From: Candidatus Thiothrix anitrata
GTDB lineage: Bacteria > Pseudomonadota > Gammaproteobacteria > Thiotrichales > Thiotrichaceae
Length of the DNA stretch: 64,000 nucleotides
NCBI RefSeq assembly: GCF_017901155.1
Contig: NZ_CP072800.1
Location: 186,001-250,000 of the forward strand
Reading direction: 5' to 3'
Made by a program: the position numbers and the translations under genes. Shown here one piece after another: positions 1 to 8,138 of the stretch; position 1 is the first letter of the stretch, and every line of letters begins with the position of its first letter. The notes beneath the pieces were generated by a model that worked only from the letters and a program-made list of their open reading frames with translations, was not told where the DNA came from and searched no databases.

Positions 1-320
1 CCGGCCATCAAAATCACGGCAGGCGGTTGCGCATTCAGTGACAAGGTTTCGTTGGCCTTGCCCATAATAGCGACTAATTCATCATTAACGACTTTGATTA
101 AGGATTGACCGGGACTGAGGCTTTCCAACACCTCCTGTCCAATCGCACGCTCACGCACCTTATTGATGAACTCACGCACCACGGGAAGCGCGACATCCGC
201 CTCTAGTAAGGCCATACGTACTTCACGCAACGCATCTTTAATATTGTCATCGGTCAGTCGCGCCTGACCACGCAGTTTTTTTACCGTCTGCGAAAGACGT
301 TCACTTAAATTCTCAAACAT
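1..320 (-). CDS. ffh: Signal recognition particle GTPase Ffh, N-terminal part
   Basis: This is the 5' end of the SRP54-type GTPase that binds signal sequences on ribosomes together with 4.5S RNA. The gene runs off the left edge, so only about 106 residues are visible. They start MFENLSERLSQTVKKLRG, which is the helical N domain, and reach the beginning of the G domain (PPAVILMAG), just before the P-loop. It is divergent from ypjD and corB; ffh, ypjD and corB are neighbours in many Gammaproteobacteria, which supports the call. Nothing odd is seen in the visible part. Confidence 0.95.
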   Translation of the reverse strand, partial: MFENLSERLSQTVKKLRGQARLTDDNIKDALREVRMALLEADVALPVVREFINKVRERAIGQEVLESLSPGQSLIKVVNDELVAIMGKANETLSLNAQPPAVILMA

Positions 321-447
321 GTTTGACTTCTTTCTAGTCCCATTCAGGCACAAATTGCTATCATAGCATTAAAGCAAAAATGAATGCGTTCCCGAAAGGG
401 GCGTTTCAGGTAACATTTTAAGAGCTAACACACGAAACCCGTTGACA

Positions 448-1278
448 ATGACAATAACGTTTAACTTGCTGACTATCCCGACTGTGCTAGCGGTGCTAGC
501 TTGGTTGGCGACATGGCTACTGATTGGAGTGCGTTTACGCAACCGTCTACAGAGCCGCCCCCAAGGAACCCATCGACACTTATTGATACTCTTGTGGTTG
601 TTTGCCTTAGCCATGCATGGCTGGACAATCCTTCACAGCATTACCCAGATGCCGGGTATTACGATCGACTTTGCCGAGGCAAGCTCCATCGTAATGTGGT
701 TGTGCAGCTTATTACTATTTATTACCATGCTGCGCCGCCCTTTGGAAACACTAGGGATTTTCGTAGTCCCATTCACTCTATCAGCCATGCTATTTCCACT
801 GCTGAATAACGGTAGTGCTGCAACATTGGACTTACACAGCGGCGTAGGCATACATATTTTCACTTCACTACTGGCTTACAGCATGTTAACTCTTGCCGCG
901 CTACAAGCTTTGTTGCTAGCTTGGCAAAACCAACATTTACACAATCACAATCCCGGCGGACTGATCCGCACCTTGCCGCCATTGCTCGATATGGAAACAT
1001 TGTTATTCAAGTTGATTCAATTAGGTGTTATTTTACTGAGTGCTGGATTGCTCAGTGGCATACTCTATATTGACGATATTTTCAGCCAACACATTGCACA
1101 CAAAACCGTATTATCCATCGTGGCATGGGGCGTGTTTACCACGCTATTGGCTGGACATGGATTATACGGTTGGCGCGGTCGTATTGCGATTCGCTGGACA
1201 CTTAGTGGATTTTTCATTTTGATGCTGGCATTTTTTGGCAGTAAATTTGTTTTAGAGTTTTTGGTAAGGTCACCGTGA
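448..1278 (+). CDS. ypjD: YpjD/CcsA-type inner membrane protein
   Basis: A 276-residue polytopic membrane protein of the cytochrome c assembly (CcsA/CcmC-like) family as found in E. coli YpjD. About eight hydrophobic segments are visible. The second half carries the family-like stretch around LHSGVGIHIFTSLLAYSML and the terminal GHGLYGWRGR, which resembles the histidine-containing region of CcsA proteins. I chose the ATG at 448; a TTG at 442 in the same frame is possible. The stop overlaps the GTG start of corB by 4 nt, so the two are probably translationally coupled. A haem-handling role is family-based. In enterobacteria this gene has also been linked to CorB-dependent metal transport. Its exact job here is open. 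Confidence 0.8.
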   Translation: MTITFNLLTIPTVLAVLAWLATWLLIGVRLRNRLQSRPQGTHRHLLILLWLFALAMHGWTILHSITQMPGITIDFAEASSIVMWLCSLLLFITMLRRPLETLGIFVVPFTLSAMLFPLLNNGSAATLDLHSGVGIHIFTSLLAYSMLTLAALQALLLAWQNQHLHNHNPGGLIRTLPPLLDMETLLFKLIQLGVILLSAGLLSGILYIDDIFSQHIAHKTVLSIVAWGVFTTLLAGHGLYGWRGRIAIRWTLSGFFILMLAFFGSKFVLEFLVRSP

Positions 1279-2564
1279 ATATTAACGAAATTCCCATAAG
1301 CATTCTGTTTTTCACTCTCTTCATCCTGTTCTTACTTTCAGCGTTTTTTTCTGGCTCAGAAACGGCTTTAATGTCGTTGAACCGTTATAAACTCAAACAT
1401 CAGGCAGAAAAAGGACACGCAGGTGCACGGCTCGCACAAAAACTTCTAGAAAGAACAGATCGCCTAATCAGTCTGATTCTAATTGGCAATAATTTCGTTA
1501 ATATCTTGATTACACAGCTTGCAACACTACTGGGTTTGCGTTTGTTTGGGGATGCGGGCTTAGCAATTGCCACAGGTGTCCTGACGTTTTTACTGCTAGT
1601 TTTTGGGGAAATAACCCCTAAAACCTTAGCCGCCATGTATCCTGAACGCGTTGCATTTGTCGCAGCACGCGTTTATGCCGCACTCATGAAAGTCATGTGG
1701 CCTTTTATATGGCTTCTCAACTTGATTACCAATGGCATTTTGAGCCTTTTGGGCGCACGTAATGATGATGCCAACAGAGTAGCTCTCAGTCATGAAGAAT
1801 TACGTACCGTGGTGAGTTCCGCAGGCACACACATTCCGCAATCACATCTTGATATGCTGCTACGGGTAATGGACATGGAAAGTATTACCGTGGGTGACAT
1901 TATGATTCCACGCAGTCAATTACTGGGTCTAAACCTCAGTGATGATTGGAACGAGCTGGAAGAACAAATTATCAATAGTAACTTTACCCGCCTGCTGATT
2001 TACAACGAAACATTAGACAACGTGCTGGGCTTTGTACACTTGCGCAAACTATTACCGTTATTCCGAGATGGTCATCTGGATCGGGAACGCCTTGAGGCCG
2101 TTATCCGCCCTGCCTACTTTATTCCTGAAAGTACCAGCCTGACCCAACAATTGCTCAATTTCCGTGAGGAAAGTCGTCGCATTGCCTTGGTAGTTGATGA
2201 GTACGGTGAAATTCTTGGCTTAATTGCATTGGAAGATATTTTAGAAGAAATAGTTGGTGAATTTTCAACCACTCCCAGCAACCAAACCCGTGAAATTCAG
2301 CAACTTGAAGATGGTAGTTATTGGGTGGATGGCTCCATGCCGATTCGTGAAGTCAACCGTCAACTTGGCAGCCAGTTTACCTCTGAAGAAGCTAATACCA
2401 TTAATGGATTGATTCTTGAGTACCTCGAATCCATCCCCGTACCCGGCATGACTATTTTGATGAATGACTACCCCATGGAAATTCGCAAAACTCGTAATAA
2501 TGCAGTTAAAACCCTGATTATTCACCCACGAATTCAACGCGCCACCACAGAAGATGATGAGTAA
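1275..2564 (+). CDS. corB: CNNM/CorC-type membrane transporter (CorB-like)
   Basis: A 429-residue protein with three modules in order: an N-terminal DUF21/CNNM transmembrane domain (about residues 1-180, with FFSGSETALMSLNRYKLK near residue 25), a pair of CBS domains (about 200-330, including DIMIPRSQL and the acidic LVVDEYGEILGLIALEDILEE), and a C-terminal CorC_HlyC domain (about 345-425). The family exports or regulates Mg2+ (and Co2+) across the inner membrane. The GTG start at 1275 overlaps the ypjD stop. Its own 3' end overlaps radA by 11 nt, so ypjD, corB and radA look like one transcript. Confidence 0.88.
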   Translation: MNINEIPISILFFTLFILFLLSAFFSGSETALMSLNRYKLKHQAEKGHAGARLAQKLLERTDRLISLILIGNNFVNILITQLATLLGLRLFGDAGLAIATGVLTFLLLVFGEITPKTLAAMYPERVAFVAARVYAALMKVMWPFIWLLNLITNGILSLLGARNDDANRVALSHEELRTVVSSAGTHIPQSHLDMLLRVMDMESITVGDIMIPRSQLLGLNLSDDWNELEEQIINSNFTRLLIYNETLDNVLGFVHLRKLLPLFRDGHLDRERLEAVIRPAYFIPESTSLTQQLLNFREESRRIALVVDEYGEILGLIALEDILEEIVGEFSTTPSNQTREIQQLEDGSYWVDGSMPIREVNRQLGSQFTSEEANTINGLILEYLESIPVPGMTILMNDYPMEIRKTRNNAVKTLIIHPRIQRATTEDDE

Positions 2565-3918
2565 AGCCAAACTTCAATACCATTGCATCGCGTGCGGCTC
2601 ACTTCACAGCAAATGGAGTGGGCAATGCGCTGACTGTGGGGCGTGGAATACCCTCGAAGAAACCCTGAGCCTTCCCGTCAGTAAACAAACAACCGAACGT
2701 ACTGGTAATTATACTGGCGAACAAGCTGTCATTCGCTCATTGCAAGAAGTCAGTTTACACGAAAGTCCGCGCATCCCAACCCAGCAAGCCGAGCTAGATC
2801 GTGTTTTGGGTGGTGGCTTAGTGGCAGGATCGGTCATTTTAATGGGCGGCGACCCCGGCATTGGCAAATCCACCATTTTATTACAAACCCTCGCCGAATT
2901 AAGTGCACTCGACTGCCTCTACGTCACTGGAGAGGAGTCGTTGCAGCAAGTGGGGTTACGCGCAAAACGCCTAGGATTACCCACCGACCGGTTGCGCTTG
3001 CTAACGGAAACGTGCGTCGAAAATATTCTCAACTTGGCTGCAAAAGAAAAACCCGGACTCATGGTGATTGACTCGATTCAAACCATTTTTACCGACCACC
3101 TACAATCAGCCCCCGGCTCAGTCAGCCAAATCCGTGAAGCGGCAGCAAAGTTGGTGCGCTTCGCCAAGCAAACGCAAACCGCCATGTTTCTTGTCGGTCA
3201 TGTCACGAAAGAAGGAACGCTAGCAGGCCCACGCGTACTGGAGCACATGGTGGACACCGTGCTATATTTTGAAGGCGACCCTGGCGGACGTTATCGTATT
3301 TTACGAGCCGTTAAAAATCGTTTCGGTGCGGTCAATGAACTCGGTGTATTTGCAATGACTGAACACGGCCTCAAGGGGGTGAGCAATCCTTCCGCCATTT
3401 TCTTATCACGTCATGAGGAATCGGTATCCGGCAGTGTTATCATGGTAACACGTGAAGGCACACGTCCGCTCATGGTAGAAATGCAGGCATTGGTTGATCA
3501 AAGTCACGGCAGCGCACCGCGTCGTGTCACACTGGGCTTGGAACAAAACCGCCTTGCAATGTTATTAGCCGTACTGCACCGACATGGTGGTATTTCAATG
3601 TTCGATCAAGATGTTTTTATCAATATTGTGGGCGGCGTTAAGATTGCAGAAACCGCAGCTGATTTACCATTACTACTAGCGGCACTCTCAAGTTTCCGCA
3701 ATCGCCCTTTACCTACTGATCTGGTGGTTTTCGGAGAGGTTGGATTGGCGGGCGAAATTCGCCCCGTTCCAAACGGTGAGGAAAGATTGCGGGAAGCTGC
3801 CAAGCACGGTTTCCACCGCGCCATTGTGCCCAAGGGAAACCAACCAAGACAGCCAATTGAAGGAATTACCGTCGAAGCGGTCTCACGATTGGAAAAAGCT
3901 GTTCAACTAGTGATGTAA
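2554..3918 (+). CDS. radA: DNA repair protein RadA
   Basis: A RecA-like ATPase/branch-migration factor that helps process recombination intermediates. Visible features: a four-cysteine zinc finger (C11, C14, C25, C28), Walker A GGDPGIGKST at residues 98-107, the RadA-specific KNRFG motif near residue 254, and a C-terminal Lon-like domain (GEVGLAGEIRPVPNGEERLREA). Its 454 residues match the family length. The gene starts inside the 3' end of corB; two consecutive ATG codons (2554, 2557) are possible starts. No clear intrinsic terminator follows; about 200 bp of AT-rich non-coding DNA separates it from the helicase-like gene. Confidence 0.97.
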   Translation: MMSKAKLQYHCIACGSLHSKWSGQCADCGAWNTLEETLSLPVSKQTTERTGNYTGEQAVIRSLQEVSLHESPRIPTQQAELDRVLGGGLVAGSVILMGGDPGIGKSTILLQTLAELSALDCLYVTGEESLQQVGLRAKRLGLPTDRLRLLTETCVENILNLAAKEKPGLMVIDSIQTIFTDHLQSAPGSVSQIREAAAKLVRFAKQTQTAMFLVGHVTKEGTLAGPRVLEHMVDTVLYFEGDPGGRYRILRAVKNRFGAVNELGVFAMTEHGLKGVSNPSAIFLSRHEESVSGSVIMVTREGTRPLMVEMQALVDQSHGSAPRRVTLGLEQNRLAMLLAVLHRHGGISMFDQDVFINIVGGVKIAETAADLPLLLAALSSFRNRPLPTDLVVFGEVGLAGEIRPVPNGEERLREAAKHGFHRAIVPKGNQPRQPIEGITVEAVSRLEKAVQLVM

Positions 3919-4123
3919 AATTACCACAAAAGGTTTATACTCGTTGACTATACGCAACAGATATAATAATTTTATCCAATGTACCCATGCATTCATTCGA
4001 GTCATAAATACGGGTTTTTGGAAGTTGATGTGGGTAGCGTTGCTGGCTCATCCTTATCCAGTGTGGCGATTGCCTTCACTTTTTTAAATCACTCTCACCC
4101 ATTACAGACGGGGAGTACGTGTC

Positions 4124-5755
4124 TTGTCGTTCTCAGAATTAGGCCTTAATCCAACGTTCGCAGTCACCATTGAGGCGGCTGGTTACGAAAATCCGACTGA
4201 GCTGCAAAAGCAGTTGATTCCCCTAATGACGGCGCATAAGAGCGTTATCATTTGGACGCAATCTGCTTCCGGCAAAACAGGGGCATTCCTGATTCCGGCC
4301 ATGGATCATGTGCTGAGCAATCCCTTGGAAGAACATCGCCACGCACGCGTTTTAATCTTGACTTCACGCCGTGACCGGGTGAATCAGATTAATTACACTA
4401 TCAAGCGTTTATTAGGCGATGGGCAGCAAATACGCTCCGGTTTTATTGTCAGTGGTCGCCCTTATCAACCGCAAATGCGCTTGTTGCGCCGCCCCTTAGA
4501 CTTAATGATTGCCACTCCCGGTCGCTTGAATGATTTGGTCGACAACAACAAAGCCGATTTTTCCAAGCTGGAAATGCTGATTATTGATGATCTGAGCGCG
4601 ATTTATCACAAGGGTCTACATGGGCTGATTAATAAAATCCTCTCCGAACGCTCTTCTGAATGCCCGATTATCGCTTTTGTACGCAAAGAAGATGATATCG
4701 CCACTTACGCCCGCACCATACTCGCTGGCGCGGAAGAATTAGAAATTGAAGATGATCGCAATCCTCTGCTGCATATTCCACAGGTCGTACATCTTGCGGA
4801 TGATTACACCCACAAAATTGCATTAATGGATCACTTACTGGATGAGTTTGCTGGTGAACCTACCGTCATCTTTACTATGACCAGTAAAGTTGCCAAAGCC
4901 TTAGCAGAAAGCCTGAGTAATCATGGGCATAGTGCGGAAGTAGCAGCAGATATTCCAGCAAATGAGCGTAATAGCGACACCTGCCCCATACTAATTTATG
5001 CCGACCAAGATGGGCTTAGCCCACAATTACGTGGTGATGAGCATGTCATTAATTTTGAATTACCGTCCAAAATTGAAGATTACGAAACGCGCTTACGCGA
5101 CCTAGCCACCGCTAATCGTGAAGAAGCCGTTATTGCTGTGGTGCTGCCACGAGAACGCGAAAATCTAAAATTAATCGAAGATTCCCTAGGGGACTCGATT
5201 GAACAATGCAACCTACCCGGACTCGCACCACTAGAACATACTTCCGGTAGTTTCATGCCAGCAGTACGTTCTCCACGCAGTCACCACAACCACGATGGGC
5301 GCGGACAACGTAATCAGGGCGGCGGCGCATCACGTGGTGGCTCTCGCCAACAAAACACCAGCAATGGTGGTCGCAACGCTTCCAACCAACAAGGACGCAG
5401 TAACCATAAATCTGTACAAGGACGTAATCCAGAGCAACGTCCGCATGATGATCACCAAGCAGCCACAGGCAGTGCCGATCAACGCCAACAACGCAAAGGT
5501 CCTTATGGTCGCCTGAATGGTGGAGCACAACGCAAGCGCAGTGATGGCACTAGTGGTGAAGCAGCACGTCCTTATTCCAATAACCCGCGTCCCCATTATG
5601 GTGGACGACGTGATAACAATACCGGCGGCTCTTACGAGATCGGTAGCTGGGAAAAGCCTAATTATACGCCACAGCAACCCGCTGGCGATAAAACCGCTGA
5701 CGACAAAAAAGTGGTGATTCGCTATAAAGAAAAACGCCGCATTGTGACACAATAA
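4124..5755 (+). CDS. DEAD-box RNA helicase homologue with degenerate catalytic motifs
   Basis: A 543-residue protein built like RhlE: two RecA-like domains (about residues 1-370) and a long low-complexity tail rich in R, G, N, Q and H. The fold is recognisable from MSFSELGL, a PTELQ Q-motif, a GKT P-loop (SASGKT) and ATPGRL (motif Ib). The catalytic motifs have changed. The DEAD position reads DDLS (in LIIDDLSAIY), SAT is absent (IIAFVRKED), and the HRIGRTGR arginine-finger motif is replaced by ETRLRDLATANR. I infer an RNA-binding pseudo-helicase or one with very weak ATPase. The start is a TTG with GGGAG 7 nt upstream; no in-frame ATG precedes the conserved MSF. There is no frameshift, so it is not simply a pseudogene. 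Confidence 0.8.
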   Translation: MSFSELGLNPTFAVTIEAAGYENPTELQKQLIPLMTAHKSVIIWTQSASGKTGAFLIPAMDHVLSNPLEEHRHARVLILTSRRDRVNQINYTIKRLLGDGQQIRSGFIVSGRPYQPQMRLLRRPLDLMIATPGRLNDLVDNNKADFSKLEMLIIDDLSAIYHKGLHGLINKILSERSSECPIIAFVRKEDDIATYARTILAGAEELEIEDDRNPLLHIPQVVHLADDYTHKIALMDHLLDEFAGEPTVIFTMTSKVAKALAESLSNHGHSAEVAADIPANERNSDTCPILIYADQDGLSPQLRGDEHVINFELPSKIEDYETRLRDLATANREEAVIAVVLPRERENLKLIEDSLGDSIEQCNLPGLAPLEHTSGSFMPAVRSPRSHHNHDGRGQRNQGGGASRGGSRQQNTSNGGRNASNQQGRSNHKSVQGRNPEQRPHDDHQAATGSADQRQQRKGPYGRLNGGAQRKRSDGTSGEAARPYSNNPRPHYGGRRDNNTGGSYEIGSWEKPNYTPQQPAGDKTADDKKVVIRYKEKRRIVTQ

Positions 5756-5758
5756 AAC

Positions 5759-5962
5759 ATGCAGCAAGATATAGAAGTGCTTCATCAACAACTCGCCACT
5801 CTCATGCAAGAACATCGGGAGCTGGATGAGGCTATTGAACAATTACTAGCACAAGCTGATCACGACCAATTTAAAGCCACCCGCATGAAAAAGCGCAAGT
5901 TACTGTTGAAAGACATGATCGCCAAAATCAGCAGTCAGCTTATCCCGGATCAGCCCGCTTAA
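5759..5962 (+). CDS. DUF465/YdcH-like small coiled-coil protein
   Basis: A 67-residue, highly charged helical protein. It matches the DUF465 pattern: an N-terminal helix, then HRELDEAIEQL, then the basic KKRKLLLKDMIAKI segment. Function is unknown for the family. It starts 3 nt after the helicase-like gene and is therefore probably co-transcribed with it. Its stop codon overlaps the convergent stop of the Nudix gene by 3 nt, so no terminator separates the two. Confidence 0.75.
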   Translation: MQQDIEVLHQQLATLMQEHRELDEAIEQLLAQADHDQFKATRMKKRKLLLKDMIAKISSQLIPDQPA

Positions 5963-6906
5963 ACTTCGCCCCATAATCCTCGGATAGCGGCAATTCCCTG
6001 CCCACCGTACTGCCTTGCGGTAGCTAGGTCAGCGGCATTCAAACCACCCAGTGCATACACCGGAAAATTCACGGCATCCACACTATCCTGAAATGCCCTC
6101 CAACCCAGTGCTGGCATTCCCGGATGTGTTCGTGTTGGCAATACAGGCGCAAGCAGTGCGAAATCCACACCCAATTTGGCCGCCCGCGCTAACTCTTCCA
6201 CATTATGGCAAGCCGCTGACAACCATTGACCGGGCAATCGCGACTCAAGTATTTGCGCAGATGCTTGCTGCAATTGCCTACTGGTCAAATGCACGCCATC
6301 TGCACCCGCTATTGCTAGGGGCGGTGAGTTAACCATAACTTTGCACTGATAAGCGTGGGTCAGCTCAATCACTTCTTGCGCTAAGCCTAAATATACCGAT
6401 GCATTCAACGATTTAGCACGAAATTGCACCAAACGCACACCTGCTTGCAGACAGTTTTCCAAACGACTTAAAAAATGGGGGAAATTGCTAGGCTCAGGGG
6501 TGATTAAATAGTGATCGGGCAATAATGCCGCAGTGACAATCGGCGCGTTCGCTGCCGGAAACTCTAGCGAGGGTAACTGTGCAGCACTAAACCACGCAAC
6601 AGGCTGACCCTCACAACCGTGCGGCACGCCTTGGAAAGCGGTTACTTCCCAAACATCCAGCAAAACACTGCGTTCGGGATAAGCATAGCGCACTTTGATC
6701 AAAGGTCGTGCTTGGCGCGGGGTGATACCCAGTTCTTCCTGAAGTTCACGACCCAAAGCTTGCAATGGGGTTTCACCCGCTTCTAACTTTCCGCCGGGGA
6801 ACTCCCACTTACCACCTTGGTGTTTATTATTAGGGCGTTGGGCTAATAATATCCTGCCATCACTACCACGAATCACTGCCGCGACCACATACAGCGGCTC
6901 ACTCAT
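5959..6906 (-). CDS. Nudix hydrolase fused to a ThiE/TenI-like domain
   Basis: A two-domain 315-residue protein. Residues 1-130 are a MutT-type Nudix hydrolase with an intact Nudix box (GGKLEAGETPLQALGRELQE, then ELG), expected to hydrolyse oxidised nucleotides such as 8-oxo-dGTP. Residues 140-315 resemble thiamine phosphate synthase/TenI (RLVQFRAKS, ADGVHLTS, FALLAPVLPTRTHPG, YALGGL). Fusions of this kind occur beside secA/argJ in other Gammaproteobacteria. The start at 6906 (MSEPLYVV) overlaps the argJ stop as TAATG; a longer frame upstream would run into argJ. The ThiE-like part may not be a functional thiamine enzyme. Confidence 0.88.
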   Translation of the reverse strand: MSEPLYVVAAVIRGSDGRILLAQRPNNKHQGGKWEFPGGKLEAGETPLQALGRELQEELGITPRQARPLIKVRYAYPERSVLLDVWEVTAFQGVPHGCEGQPVAWFSAAQLPSLEFPAANAPIVTAALLPDHYLITPEPSNFPHFLSRLENCLQAGVRLVQFRAKSLNASVYLGLAQEVIELTHAYQCKVMVNSPPLAIAGADGVHLTSRQLQQASAQILESRLPGQWLSAACHNVEELARAAKLGVDFALLAPVLPTRTHPGMPALGWRAFQDSVDAVNFPVYALGGLNAADLATARQYGGQGIAAIRGLWGEV

Positions 6907-8114
6907 TAACTGCGGTATTCCGCGTTGATTTTGACGTAATCGTAAGAAAAATCGCAAGTCCAAGTAGTTGCGGAGGCTTGCCCACGACCTAAATCAATGC
7001 GAATGTTAATTTCGTCGCGGCGCATTTCTGCTGCACCCAAAGCTTCTTGATAAATCGGCGCAGGCTCACCATTAACAATCAACACGGTTTCACCAAGCCA
7101 AATACTAATACGGCTGACATCCAAAGCATCCACATGACTACGGCCTACCGCTGCCAGAATGCGACCCCAATTAGGGTCACTGGCAAATAATGCAGTTTTC
7201 ACCAGCGGTGACAACGCGACGGTATTACCCACTTGGCGAGCTTCAGCACGGGTAGCCGCACCTTGCACATCAATACTAATGAATTTGGTTGCACCTTCAC
7301 CATCACGAATAATCGCCTGAGCGAGGTACAAACACACTTCCTGCAATGCCTGTTGGAATGCACCCAAACCTGCACCACCGACATAAATACCGGAACTGCC
7401 CGTTGCCATCACCACCAAAGAATCATTGGTAGAGGTGTCGCCATCGACGGTAATACAGTTGAAAGTCTCTTCAACCACCGCATTCAACACCTGCTGCAAT
7501 GTTTCTTTTTCCAGCAAGGCATCCGTCGCCACATACGCCAACATTGTCGCCATATCAGGGTGGATCATTCCCGCGCCCTTAGCGATACCGGTAATTGTGA
7601 TAGTTTCGCCAAAGATTTCCACCTGACGGCTGATCGCTTTCGCTACGGTATCGGTAGTCATAATGGTGCGCGAAGCATCCATCCAACCATTTTCATCCAG
7701 TTGTGTCAAAGCTTGCGGTAATACAGCAGTGATTTTTTCGACAGGAAGTTGCGCCCCAATCACGCCAGTGGAAAATGGCAATACTTGCTCAGCCCAGCAC
7801 TCACCTTGCTCAGCGAGTTGTTCACAGCACTCACGCGCCGCCTGCATCCCCCGCTCGCCTGTACCGGCATTCGCATTACCCGCATTGATCAACAAATAAC
7901 GCGGGCTAGAGTGCTGTAAATGGCTGCGGCAAACATGAACTGGCGCAGCACAAAACGCATTACGGGTAAAAACCGCTGCGGTATGACTGCCATTTTCCAG
8001 TTCGATGAGCAATAAATCGTTACGGTTCTTGTAACGGATACCGGCATTAACCGACGCTAAACGCACCCCAGCAACGGGCAACAAACTATCAGGTGCTTGT
8101 AAATTGACTGCCAT
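6906..8114 (-). CDS. argJ: Bifunctional ornithine acetyltransferase / N-acetylglutamate synthase ArgJ
   Basis: Catalyses transacetylation from N-acetylornithine to glutamate in the cyclic arginine pathway, and usually also acetyl-CoA-dependent N-acetylglutamate synthesis. It has 402 residues, the normal length. The autoprocessing site lies in GMIHPDMATMLAYVATD, where the Thr of ATMLA becomes the N-terminal nucleophile of the beta chain. Other family landmarks are TRNAFCAAPV and the C-terminal TWTCDFSYDYVKINAEYRS. It starts 24 nt after secA and runs into the Nudix gene by stop/start overlap. Confidence 0.97.
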   Translation of the reverse strand: MAVNLQAPDSLLPVAGVRLASVNAGIRYKNRNDLLLIELENGSHTAAVFTRNAFCAAPVHVCRSHLQHSSPRYLLINAGNANAGTGERGMQAARECCEQLAEQGECWAEQVLPFSTGVIGAQLPVEKITAVLPQALTQLDENGWMDASRTIMTTDTVAKAISRQVEIFGETITITGIAKGAGMIHPDMATMLAYVATDALLEKETLQQVLNAVVEETFNCITVDGDTSTNDSLVVMATGSSGIYVGGAGLGAFQQALQEVCLYLAQAIIRDGEGATKFISIDVQGAATRAEARQVGNTVALSPLVKTALFASDPNWGRILAAVGRSHVDALDVSRISIWLGETVLIVNGEPAPIYQEALGAAEMRRDEINIRIDLGRGQASATTWTCDFSYDYVKINAEYRS

Positions 8115-8138
8115 TTACCTACTCCCACTCGTCAAGGC

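Noticed and set aside
3942-3969. TTGACT and TATAAT upstream of the helicase-like gene as a promoter
   Set aside because: The two hexamers are only 12 nt apart, too close for a sigma-70 promoter; the true promoter is not clear.
5330-5842. 170-residue antisense frame over the tail of the helicase-like gene
   Set aside because: The low-complexity coding tail produces long open frames in other phases; there is no start context or conserved pattern.
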